This document shows, in pieces, positions 1 to 8,702 of a stretch of DNA of 64,000 nucleotides (position 1 is the first letter of the stretch; each line of letters starts with the position of its first letter). The notes under the pieces were generated by a model. That model was given only the letters and a program-made list of their open reading frames with translations, ran no database searches and had not been told where the DNA came from. Position numbers and translations under genes: made by a program. Source of the stretch: Collinsella aerofaciens (GTDB lineage Bacteria; Actinomycetota; Coriobacteriia; Coriobacteriales; Coriobacteriaceae); the NCBI RefSeq assembly GCF_009876115.1, contig NZ_WWSY01000011.1, positions 13,738-77,737 of the forward strand, in the 5' to 3' direction.

Positions 1-564
1 GCAGGCGTGGCCGCCGTTGAGCCCGCCGGCAACCCCATGGCGCTGGGCTCGGCGTTCCATGCCGCCTGCCAGTGGCTGATCGAGATGGGTGCCGATGCGC
101 TGCCCGCCGAGCGTGCCGACGCCCTGGCTCGCCTGTGGCGCCTGACGCCGGAACAGCGCGAACGCTTCGACGTTGCCCTGGATCGCTGGCTCAAGTCGGC
201 GGTCCGTGCCGAGCTGCTTGCCTGGCCGTGCGTTCGCGCCGAGGTGCCGTTCTTTTCGCTGGGCTGCGAGGATGAGGACATCGCTCGCTACGGTGCATAT
301 GCCGAGGGCGCCATCGATGCTTTGGCGACGAACCCGGCGGATTCGTCACGCGCGCTGGTCATCGACTACAAGACGGGCGGCACACCGGACGAGACGCCGG
401 AACAGCTGCAGGAGAAGCACGCCCTGCAGGCGCGCGTTTACGCTGATGTTCTGCACAAGGCGGGCTTTGAGGCCGTGACCGTCAAGTTCGTCCGTGTGGA
501 GCAGCTGGATCCAACCATCTTCGTCGAACCCGCCGAACCTCAAGTAGTCACCTACAACCTTTAG
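1..564 (+). CDS. C-terminal part of AddA/RecB-like helicase-nuclease (PD-(D/E)XK domain), 5' truncated by window edge
   Basis: The reading frame is open from base 1, so this is the 3' end of a larger gene; the GTG at 7 is probably internal. The visible ~187 residues carry the RecB-family nuclease motifs in order: GSAFH, then RAEVPFF, then a GAIDAL segment with the metal-binding Asp, then VIDYKTGG with the catalytic Asp and Lys, then QARVYA. In this family the domain sits at the C-terminus of UvrD-like helicases (AddA, RecB), where it degrades DNA at double-strand ends during recombinational repair. The helicase part lies outside the window, so AddA, AddB and a stand-alone exonuclease cannot be separated. 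A palindromic repeat follows 12 bases after the stop. Confidence 0.8.
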   Translation, partial: AGVAAVEPAGNPMALGSAFHAACQWLIEMGADALPAERADALARLWRLTPEQRERFDVALDRWLKSAVRAELLAWPCVRAEVPFFSLGCEDEDIARYGAYAEGAIDALATNPADSSRALVIDYKTGGTPDETPEQLQEKHALQARVYADVLHKAGFEAVTVKFVRVEQLDPTIFVEPAEPQVVTYNL

Positions 565-576
565 CCCTCAGATAAC

Positions 577-639
577 TTGCGGTGGAATACGGACTGTTCT
601 GGCCAAAAAAGCCGCCAAACAGTCCGCATTTCACCGCAA
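577..639. repeat. Palindromic structured repeat, family TTGCGGTG, copy 1
   Basis: The outer arms TTGCGGTGGAAT and ATTTCACCGCAA pair with one G-U. An inner stem follows (GGACTGTT with AACAGTCC, one internal mismatch below it), and the apex holds a small GGC/GCC hairpin. Two more copies lie at 53116 and 56388, with the same outer stem but different paired inner stems. It sits between the nuclease gene and dnaE and has no T-run typical of an intrinsic terminator. Confidence 0.8.
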
Positions 640-740
640 CTGCGTGAGTAGCCGTGTGGGTTTGGCTAGGTTCGGGTGCTGTCCGTGCCGTGGGGTAAAA
701 TCGTTCAGTCAGAACACGAACCCGCATCGGAGCTCATCAC

Positions 741-3700
741 ATGGCATTTGTCCATCTGCACAATCACACTGTTTTCTCCATGCTCGACGGCGCAACCCGT
801 ATCCAGGATATGGTCAATCGTGCCGTTGAGCTGGGCATGCCCGCCGTCGCCATTACCGACCACGGCTACATGTATGGCGTGCCCGACCTGGCGCTGGCCT
901 GCGACGCCGTCAACCACAACACGCCCGAGTACAAAACCTGGAGCCACGACAAGGCCTTCTTGGAAAAGGATCGCCGCGACGAGCTGGTGGAGCCCGATCC
1001 CGAGGAAAACCCGCGCGAGCATGCCCAGTATGTGAAGGACATGGCCATGTGGGACGAGAAGGGCAACATCGACGAGCTCAAGCCGCCCCTGGTCATCAAG
1101 CCCATCTTTGGCTGCGAGGTCTACTTTACGCCGGACGAGACCCTTGCCCGCGACCATAAGCCCGAGCTCTACCACATGATCCTTCTGGCCAAGGACCAGG
1201 AGGGCTACGTCAACCTGATGCAGACGGTCTCCGAGGCAGCCGTGCAGGGCTTTTACTACAAGCCCCGCGTGACGCTCGACAACCTGCGCCGCCACGCCAA
1301 GGGCATGATCTGTACCAGCGCCTGCATCGCGGGCATCATTCCCAAATACATCGATCGCGGCGACATGGAAGGCGCCATCAAGTGGGCCGAGACCTTCCGT
1401 GATACCTTCGAACCTGGCGACTTTTATATCGAGATCCAGGAACACGGCATCACCACCGACAACGGCCTGACCGATGAGCAGATGGACCGCACGCTCATCG
1501 ACATCGCTAAGCAGGTAGGCGTCAAGGTCATCGCCACCAACGACTTCCACTACCTGCGCCGCGAGGACGCTCCCGTGCAGGACGTCATCATGTGCATCGG
1601 CATGAACGCCAAGGTCGACGACCCCAACCGCATGCGCATGACTGGCTCGGAGTTTTACATGAAGACCGAGGAGGAGATGCGGGCGATGTTCCCGTATTGC
1701 CCCGAGGCCTGCGACAACACGCTCGAGATCGCCGACAAGTGCTACGTCGAGCTGGACTGGGACTCCATCATCCTGCCGCGCTTCCCGTTGCTCGACCCCG
1801 GCGAGACGCACGAGAGTCAGTTCCGCCGCGAGTGCGAGAAGGGCCTGCGCCAGCACTACGGTGACGACTGGGCCACGCGCGAGATCGGTGGCGTCAACAT
1901 CAAAGAGCGCTTTGAGTACGAATACAAAGTCATCTGCGACAAGGGCTTTGCCGCCTACTTTTTGATTGTTGCCGAGTACGTGCAATGGGCCAAGGACAAC
2001 GGCATTGGCGTCGGCCCCGGCCGTGGCTCGGCTGCCGGCGCTATCGTCGCCTACGCCATGAACATCACCGCGTTCGATCCGCTCGAGAACGGCCTGATGT
2101 TCGAGAGGTTCCTGTCCCCGCAGCGTACCGAGATGCCCGATATCGATATGGACTTCGACGATGAGCGGCGCCTCGAGGTCGTGGAGCACGTTCGCCAGCT
2201 CTACGGCCCCGAGAAGGTCACCCACGTCATCACCTACTCGACCATCAAGGCCAAGCAGGCCATCAACGACGCCGCTCGCGTCCTGGACTACCCGGTCTAC
2301 ATGGGCCAGCGTCTGTCCAAGATGGTCTCGAGCGACCCCAAGGTCAAGCTCAAGCAGGTGCTCGAAAAGCAACCCGGCAAAGAGGACCTGTTTAACCCCG
2401 ATTTTGCCGAGGCATATAAAAAGGACGACGACGCCCGCCGCATCATCGACACGGCGCTCTCAATCGAGGGCCTCACCCGTGGCGAGGGCGTGCACGCGTG
2501 CGCCGTTCTGATCTGCCGCGACCCCGTCAACGAGCACGTGCCCACCAAGCTCGACACCAAGGGCGGCGTCGAGATTACCCAGTACGAGGGCCATACCGTT
2601 GCCGACATGGGCCTGCTCAAGATGGACTTCTTGGGCCTGCGCACGCTGACTGTTATCTCCAAGGCAAAGGCAAACATCAAGAAGAACTTCGGCATCGACA
2701 TCAAAGAGGAAGAGATTCCCTTTGACGACCCCGAGATCTTTAAGCTCATGGGTTCCGGCCACACCGCCGGCGTCTTTCAGGTCGAGTCCGCCGGCATGAC
2801 GGCCACGATCAAGAACATGAAGCCCACCGAGTACAAGCACGTCGTGGCATTGATCGCTCTGTACCGCCCGGGCCCGCTGGGCGCCGGCATGGTCTCGTCC
2901 TACATCAACCGTATGAACGGCAAGGAACCGGCGGTTTCCTACGACGACCGCCTGGACGACATCCTGGGCGAAACCTACGGCACCATGGTCTACCAGGAGC
3001 AGGTTATGCTCATCTCCGTCGAGATGTGCGGCTTCTCCAAGGGCGAATCGGACTCGCGTATCCGTAAACCCGTGGCTAAGAAAAAGATCAAGCTGCTCAC
3101 GTCGACGGTGCTGCACTGGGAGGATGGCTCGGACGAGACCACCTACGACCACTGGATGAACGGCGCTATCAAGAACAACTATACGCGCGAGGTCGCCCAG
3201 AAGATTTGGGACGATGTTCTCGAGTTCGCATCTTACGCCTTTAACAAGTCGCACTCCGCCGGCTACGCCATCCTGGTTATGCAGACGGCGTGGCTCAAGG
3301 CGCACTATCCGCACGAGTACATGGCGGCCGTTCTGACGTCCTACACGGGCAAGACCGACAAGATCGTTCATTACGTCTCGGCGTGCCGTCACGACGGCAT
3401 CCCCGTGCTTTCGCCAGATGTCAATGAGTCCGGTACCGAGTTCACGGCTACCAAGGAGGGCGTGCGCTTTGGTCTGGCCGGCATCCGCGGCGTGGGCACC
3501 GGCGTGGCGCAGGCGATTATCGCCGAGCGCGAGGCGGGCGGTCCGTTTAAGACGCTGCACGACTTTGTCGAGCGCGTGGACTCGAGCCAGGCCAACCGTC
3601 GCGTGATCGAATCGCTCATCAAGGCAGGCGCCTTCGACTCCACGGGCTATCCACGCCGCCAGATGATGCACTTTGTGGACAAGAACAACCCCGAGAACAT

Positions 3701-4544
3701 CATCGACGCCGCGGTAAAGCGCCAGAAGGATCGCGCGAGCGGCCAGACGTCGTTCTTCGATATGTTTGGCGACGTTGAGGGCTCGGGCTTTGAGGTGAGC
3801 GTGCCCGATCCGGATGGCCAGGAGTGGGACCGCCACCTTAAGCTGAGCCAGGAGAAGGAGGTTCTGGGCATCTATGTCTCGGACCACCCGCTGCGCCCGT
3901 TTGAGTATGCACTTAGCAAAGCGCGCGACTTCTCGTTCTCGCAGATCGACACCGGCTACGAGGTGCAAAACCCCACGGGCGGTACCATCAACCAGGAGAT
4001 TCCCGAGGGCAAGGCGCTGTGGTGGGCCGGTATGGTCTCGAGCGTGTCCAAGCGCGTGACCAAAAACGGCGACCCCATGGGCATCGTGCAGCTCGAGGAC
4101 ATGGAAGGCGAGGCCACCGTCGTGGTGTTCCCCAAGACCTATAAAGAGGCCGAGGGGTACCTGTACGGCGAGGTCGATCCCGAGACCGGTGCACAGCTGT
4201 CCGATGCGTTTGTGCGCATTAAGGGCAAGCTCGAGCGCTCGGACCGCGGCGACCAGATCATCGCGCAGGAGATTGTGCCGCTTGAGCTCAACGAGGAGAG
4301 CAACAAGCCCAAGGTGTTTGAGGTCATGGTGCCCAACAACCGCTTTAGCCAGGGCAATATGGCGCGTCTTGCCACGGTGCTTACCACCAACCCGGGCGGC
4401 GACCGCGTGGAGATCTTTATCGAGCAGGTGGACGGGCGCGTACTGCGTGCCGAGGTACCGGCCAAGGTCAACGCACGCTCGATTCCGTTGTTGGCAGAGG
4501 CGAAGGCCATCGTGGGCAACCAAGGCAGAGTGACGGTGATCTAA
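741..4544 (+). CDS. dnaE: DNA polymerase III alpha subunit
   Basis: Replicative polymerase catalytic subunit, 1267 aa, close to the usual DnaE length. The N-terminal PHP domain begins at once with HLHNHTVFSMLDG and continues through TDHGYMYG. The polymerase active site is visible as GPGRGSAAG followed by PDIDMDFDDERR, whose Asp residues bind the catalytic metals. A helix-hairpin-helix region follows (LAGIRGVGTGVAQAI). Near the C-terminus is an OB-fold tRNA_anti-like segment (ALWWAGMVSSVSKRVTKNG). This is the DnaE type, not PolC. The start ATG is preceded by GGAG. The SNF2 helicase begins 38 bases downstream on the same strand, possibly as one transcript. Confidence 0.97.
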   Translation: MAFVHLHNHTVFSMLDGATRIQDMVNRAVELGMPAVAITDHGYMYGVPDLALACDAVNHNTPEYKTWSHDKAFLEKDRRDELVEPDPEENPREHAQYVKDMAMWDEKGNIDELKPPLVIKPIFGCEVYFTPDETLARDHKPELYHMILLAKDQEGYVNLMQTVSEAAVQGFYYKPRVTLDNLRRHAKGMICTSACIAGIIPKYIDRGDMEGAIKWAETFRDTFEPGDFYIEIQEHGITTDNGLTDEQMDRTLIDIAKQVGVKVIATNDFHYLRREDAPVQDVIMCIGMNAKVDDPNRMRMTGSEFYMKTEEEMRAMFPYCPEACDNTLEIADKCYVELDWDSIILPRFPLLDPGETHESQFRRECEKGLRQHYGDDWATREIGGVNIKERFEYEYKVICDKGFAAYFLIVAEYVQWAKDNGIGVGPGRGSAAGAIVAYAMNITAFDPLENGLMFERFLSPQRTEMPDIDMDFDDERRLEVVEHVRQLYGPEKVTHVITYSTIKAKQAINDAARVLDYPVYMGQRLSKMVSSDPKVKLKQVLEKQPGKEDLFNPDFAEAYKKDDDARRIIDTALSIEGLTRGEGVHACAVLICRDPVNEHVPTKLDTKGGVEITQYEGHTVADMGLLKMDFLGLRTLTVISKAKANIKKNFGIDIKEEEIPFDDPEIFKLMGSGHTAGVFQVESAGMTATIKNMKPTEYKHVVALIALYRPGPLGAGMVSSYINRMNGKEPAVSYDDRLDDILGETYGTMVYQEQVMLISVEMCGFSKGESDSRIRKPVAKKKIKLLTSTVLHWEDGSDETTYDHWMNGAIKNNYTREVAQKIWDDVLEFASYAFNKSHSAGYAILVMQTAWLKAHYPHEYMAAVLTSYTGKTDKIVHYVSACRHDGIPVLSPDVNESGTEFTATKEGVRFGLAGIRGVGTGVAQAIIAEREAGGPFKTLHDFVERVDSSQANRRVIESLIKAGAFDSTGYPRRQMMHFVDKNNPENIIDAAVKRQKDRASGQTSFFDMFGDVEGSGFEVSVPDPDGQEWDRHLKLSQEKEVLGIYVSDHPLRPFEYALSKARDFSFSQIDTGYEVQNPTGGTINQEIPEGKALWWAGMVSSVSKRVTKNGDPMGIVQLEDMEGEATVVVFPKTYKEAEGYLYGEVDPETGAQLSDAFVRIKGKLERSDRGDQIIAQEIVPLELNEESNKPKVFEVMVPNNRFSQGNMARLATVLTTNPGGDRVEIFIEQVDGRVLRAEVPAKVNARSIPLLAEAKAIVGNQGRVTVI

Positions 4545-4582
4545 GGGCGACCTTGCTGGTCCGCGCGAGATTGGAGGAAGTG

Positions 4583-7500
4583 ATGGCACAGGGGACGTTT
4601 GTGCAGGCGCTTCGTAAGGAGGCGGCGCTCAGCAGTACCTTTATGAAGGGGCGCTCGCTCATGCTCAACGGTGCCGTGCTGTCGTTCGAAGATTCCGGCT
4701 CGCGCTTCTCCAAAAACGTGCACATCGAGGGTACAGTGCGCGGCTCGCGCGGCGACCTGTACAAGACGCACGTGGCGCTCGACATGGACGAGCACGAGGT
4801 TATCGACTACGATTGCGATTGCCCGGCCGCCTTCCGCTATTCCGGCATGTGCAAGCACGCCATCGCCACGGCGCTAGCGTATCTGGATGCCAGCGGCGCC
4901 GAGCCCGTCGAGGGTTTGCGCACGCCGGTCCGCACGTTTACGGTACCGCCCGCACAGTCCAAGCAGCCCGCCCGTCCCGCGCCCACCGCATCTGCGGTCA
5001 ATCCCAACTTTCCCTTCCCGGCGCCCGTCCCCACGAGCCCAAGCCTTGTGGCGGCGCTTTCCGATCTTTCGGACGCGCGCATGGATGAGCTCGTGGCCAT
5101 GCGTCGCAAGCTCGCCGGCACCATTGACCCCGATGCGCCCAAAGCGGTGCTGGAGCCCTCGCTGGTGCCGTACTACAATCCGCTGTTTGCCGATCGCTTT
5201 AACTGGGCGCTTGAGTTTCGCATTCGCTGCGGTTCGGTGTCCTACGTGGTTAAGGATATCGACGGCATGGCCGATGCCTATGTGCGCGGCGGTACGTTCT
5301 CCTATGGTAAGAAGCTTACGTTTGTCCATGTGCCCGAGGCGTTCGATGACGTGTCGACAAAGCTGCTCGACTTTATCGCAATGACGGTCGCCTACCTAGG
5401 CGATATTACGAGCTCGCGCTCGGCATCGTATGACTTTGCCCGCAGCGGTTTTGTCGCCGAGCGTCAGTTGCCGGTATCCGAGTATTCCATCGTGTCCGTG
5501 CTGGACCTGCTGTGTGGCAGGACCCTGTCCTTTGAGCCTGCTTGGTCGCGGGGGACGACGACGCATCGCGCCTACGAGGTGGCGGTCGAGCCGTCGCCGC
5601 AGGGGGAGGGCGAAGTCCCGGCCAAGCGCCCGCCGCTCCTTGCCGCCAAGATTGCACCGGCGGCGGGAGGCAGCTATGACCTGCGCCTTCCGGCCGATAT
5701 GTACTGCTTTGTCGCTGGTGACGCAGCCTATCTGGTCGATACGCGCCGCGCGCGCCGTACCGACACGGCGTTTGCCCAGCATGCGGCACCGTTCCTGTCG
5801 CGCTTGTTGCCCTGCCGCACGCCGGTCCATATCGCCGCCGACCAGGTGGGCGAGTTCTGCCGCATGGCGCTGCCTATCTTGCGCGACTACACCGACCTGA
5901 CCGCCCCCGCCGCGCTCGATGCCGTGGCGCCCGAGCCGAGCTTTGCCATGGCGATTGGCGTCGACGATGGCCTTGTGACCTGCAAGATTACAGTGGCCTA
6001 CGGTGATTGGTCGGCAGATCTCTTTAGTCTTGGTGCTCCGGGTAGTCCTTTCGAAGAGCAACGCCCCGGCGTTCCGCCCCGCGATACGGTGGCGGAGTTT
6101 CGCGTTATGGACACGGCGGCCCTGTACTTCGATTTCTACGAGGGCGGCCTGGCGTTTGAGGAGCGCGATGACGAGAGCTTGTTCCACTTGCTGACCGAGG
6201 GCCTGTCTGCCTTGTCCGAGCTGGGCGAGGTCATGCTCAGTGATCGTCTGCGCCAGATCTCGGTGCGCCCCGCGCCCAAGCTTTCGGTGCGCGCGACCGT
6301 CAAGAGTAACCTGCTCGACGTCGAACTGGGCGCAAGCGGGCTCTCGTCGGCCGACCTTGCCATCTATCTCGATTCGTATAAGCGCCACCAGACGTTTGCG
6401 CGCCTCACGTCGGGCGACATCATTCGCCTGGACGAGGGAGTGCGCGCCGCGTTTGGCCTTGCCGAGGACTTGGGCGTCGATGCCGTCGACCTGCTCGATG
6501 GCGTGTCGCTTCCCGCGTCGAGCACCCTGTTCGTCGACAGCATGCTTGCGCGCACGCCCGAGCTCGAAGCCGATCGCGACGCTGCATTCCGTCGCACCGT
6601 TGAACGCCTGGACACGCTCGGCAAGATGGACTTTACGGTGCCGGCCTCGCTCAAGGCCACACTGCGCGGCTATCAGGTCGACGGCTACCAGTGGCTCGGC
6701 TCGCTCGAGCATCTGGGCCTTGGCGGCATTTTGGCCGATGATATGGGTCTGGGCAAAACACTGCAGATGATCGCACATATCCTGGCGCGCGTGGAGGCGG
6801 GGGACGCTAAGCCCACGCTCGTGGTATGCCCCGCGTCGCTCGTGTACAACTGGGCTGCCGAGTTGGAGCGCTTCGCTCCCTCGCTTGATGTGTGTGCCAT
6901 CGTGGGCGCCAAGGCCCAGCGTCGCGTGCAAATTGCCGGTGCCGCCGAGCACAACGTGGTCGTGACGTCGTATGACCTCATGCGTCGCGACATCGACGAA
7001 TATGTCGAGCAGGACTTTGCCCGCGTAGTGCTCGACGAGGCCCAGTACATTAAAAACCCGCTCACGCAGGTGGCGCGCGCCGCCAAGCGCCTGCCGGCCG
7101 GCGTGCGCTTTGCCTTGACGGGAACGCCCATCGAAAACCGCCTGTCCGAGCTTTGGAGTATCTTCGACTTTTTGATGCCGGGTCTTCTGGGCACGCGCGA
7201 CTCATTTGCCAAGCGCTTTGAGAGTCCCGTCGAACATGCCGAGGGCGACAGTGCCGCTCGTCTGCAGGCGCTCGTGTCGCCGTTTGTGCTGCGTCGCGTC
7301 AAGGAAGATGTGGTGGCCGACCTGCCCGAGAAGATCGAGGATACGGTGATGGCGCAGCTTGCCGGCGAACAGCGCAAGCTCTACCTGGCCAACCAAGACC
7401 GCATCGCCCAGCAGGTGCAGCACCGCGAGGCCGGGGAGTTTAAGAAAGATAAGCTCAAGGTGCTCGCCGAGCTCACCAAGCTGCGCCAGATCTGCTGCGA

Positions 7501-8056
7501 CCCGCGTCTTCACTACGAGGATTACAAGGCGGGGAGCGCCAAGCTCGATACGTGCATGGAGCTCGTGCACGGCGCACTCGACGGCGGGCATCGCATCCTG
7601 TTGTTCAGCCAGTTTACGGGTATGCTCGATATCATCGGCAAGCGCCTGTCTAAGGAGGACATCGCCTTCCTTAAGCTCACGGGCGCTTCGTCTAAGGAGA
7701 GCCGCGCCAAGATGGTTGCGCAGTTCCAGGCAGGCGAGGTGCCGGTGTTCTTGATTTCGCTCAAGGCGGGCGGTGTTGGCCTTAATTTGACGGCTGCCGA
7801 CGTGGTCATCCACTACGACCCGTGGTGGAACGTGGCCGCGCAGGACCAGGCGACCGATCGCGCCCACCGCATTGGCCAGCAGCACACCGTGACCGTGTAC
7901 AAGCTCATCGCCAAGGACACGATCGAGGAGCGCATTATGCAGATGCAGGAGTCCAAGCGCGATCTGGTTAACAGCGTGCTCGGCGGCGATGGCATCTCAT
8001 CGGCACTGTTCACGCGCGAGGATGTTCTGGCACTGCTCGGTGGCGACGGTCGCTAA
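4583..8056 (+). CDS. SNF2-family DEAD/DEAH-box helicase with N-terminal SWIM zinc finger
   Basis: A 1157-aa ATP-dependent DNA translocase. The N-terminus has a SWIM finger (CDCPAAF...GMCKH; Cys78, Cys80, Cys90, His92). A long SNF2-associated region of roughly 550 residues follows, then the motor. Walker A is ADDMGLGKT, motif II reads DEAQ, LTGTPIENRLSELW is motif III, and motif VI is QATDRAHRIGQQ. The ATG at 4583 was chosen because GGAGG lies 6 bases upstream; the longer TTG start has no such site. Family members remodel protein-DNA complexes during transcription or repair; the exact target in bacteria is mostly unknown. Nothing appears truncated. Confidence 0.93.
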   Translation: MAQGTFVQALRKEAALSSTFMKGRSLMLNGAVLSFEDSGSRFSKNVHIEGTVRGSRGDLYKTHVALDMDEHEVIDYDCDCPAAFRYSGMCKHAIATALAYLDASGAEPVEGLRTPVRTFTVPPAQSKQPARPAPTASAVNPNFPFPAPVPTSPSLVAALSDLSDARMDELVAMRRKLAGTIDPDAPKAVLEPSLVPYYNPLFADRFNWALEFRIRCGSVSYVVKDIDGMADAYVRGGTFSYGKKLTFVHVPEAFDDVSTKLLDFIAMTVAYLGDITSSRSASYDFARSGFVAERQLPVSEYSIVSVLDLLCGRTLSFEPAWSRGTTTHRAYEVAVEPSPQGEGEVPAKRPPLLAAKIAPAAGGSYDLRLPADMYCFVAGDAAYLVDTRRARRTDTAFAQHAAPFLSRLLPCRTPVHIAADQVGEFCRMALPILRDYTDLTAPAALDAVAPEPSFAMAIGVDDGLVTCKITVAYGDWSADLFSLGAPGSPFEEQRPGVPPRDTVAEFRVMDTAALYFDFYEGGLAFEERDDESLFHLLTEGLSALSELGEVMLSDRLRQISVRPAPKLSVRATVKSNLLDVELGASGLSSADLAIYLDSYKRHQTFARLTSGDIIRLDEGVRAAFGLAEDLGVDAVDLLDGVSLPASSTLFVDSMLARTPELEADRDAAFRRTVERLDTLGKMDFTVPASLKATLRGYQVDGYQWLGSLEHLGLGGILADDMGLGKTLQMIAHILARVEAGDAKPTLVVCPASLVYNWAAELERFAPSLDVCAIVGAKAQRRVQIAGAAEHNVVVTSYDLMRRDIDEYVEQDFARVVLDEAQYIKNPLTQVARAAKRLPAGVRFALTGTPIENRLSELWSIFDFLMPGLLGTRDSFAKRFESPVEHAEGDSAARLQALVSPFVLRRVKEDVVADLPEKIEDTVMAQLAGEQRKLYLANQDRIAQQVQHREAGEFKKDKLKVLAELTKLRQICCDPRLHYEDYKAGSAKLDTCMELVHGALDGGHRILLFSQFTGMLDIIGKRLSKEDIAFLKLTGASSKESRAKMVAQFQAGEVPVFLISLKAGGVGLNLTAADVVIHYDPWWNVAAQDQATDRAHRIGQQHTVTVYKLIAKDTIEERIMQMQESKRDLVNSVLGGDGISSALFTREDVLALLGGDGR

Positions 8057-8222
8057 CTTGCGCATGCCGATGGGTGCCAGGACAGGTACTCGGAATTGCC
8101 TGAGCGCCCTGGACTCTGCCGAGCCCCTCGATATGTGTTCATTTGCCATGCCGTGGATGGTTCGCCTACCTTTGGGCATAAGAAGCATCAGGAATATTGG
8201 CACATCAGCAAAGGAGAACATC

Positions 8223-8585
8223 ATGGCGAAATTCTTTAAGGACTCCGACGGCAAGCTCGTTGCCGCCCTTGGCGACGGCGTTGCGACCCCTGCCGGCTGC
8301 ACGGAGCTGACGGCAAACACCGAGGATGCGGCGCACGAGAAGCACGTGCCTGTTGTCGAGATCGAGCGCGACGGCCACGTCATTCGCGCGCGCGTGGGCT
8401 CGACGGAGCACCCCATGCTGCCCGAGCACTACATCGAGTGGATCGCGCTTGAGGCCGAGGGCCGCCTGGAGGTCCATTACCTTGAGCCCGGCATGAAGCC
8501 CACGACGTTTTTCGCTGGCGGTTCCAAGACCGGTACCGTCTATGCCTACTGCAACCTGCATGGGCTGTGGTCCGCGACGTTCTAG
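8223..8585 (+). CDS. Superoxide reductase / desulfoferrodoxin-like protein with degenerate N-terminal domain
   Basis: A 120-aa protein with the complete catalytic iron site of superoxide reductase: His41 (EKHVPVVE), His63 (STEHPM), His69 (EHYIEWI), Cys110 and His113 (YCNLHGLW). It should reduce superoxide to peroxide in the cytoplasm, an oxygen-defence route typical of anaerobes. The first ~35 residues align in position with the desulforedoxin domain of two-iron enzymes but keep only Cys26, so the second iron centre is predicted absent. AAGGAG lies 5 bases before the ATG, and a strong terminator follows, so it appears to be a single-gene unit. Confidence 0.9.
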   Translation: MAKFFKDSDGKLVAALGDGVATPAGCTELTANTEDAAHEKHVPVVEIERDGHVIRARVGSTEHPMLPEHYIEWIALEAEGRLEVHYLEPGMKPTTFFAGGSKTGTVYAYCNLHGLWSATF

Positions 8586-8631
8586 GAGCGCGCCCCCGCT
8601 CGGGGTATCATAGCTAGCATATGCACATGCG

Positions 8632-8664
8632 AGCGCCGGCTGCATTATGCGGCCGGCGCTTTTA
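8632..8664 (+). terminator. Rho-independent terminator after superoxide reductase gene
   Basis: AGCGCCGGCTGCA pairs with TGCGGCCGGCGCT around a 4-base loop (one G-U) and is followed by TTTT. Confidence 0.8.
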
Positions 8665-8702
8665 CTACGACAACGACGTTTTAAGACGGAAAGGGCGGGG
8701 CC

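Noticed and set aside
705..4589. Long antisense open frames opposite dnaE
   Set aside because: They mirror codon periodicity of a GC-rich gene, lack ribosome-binding sites and resemble no family.
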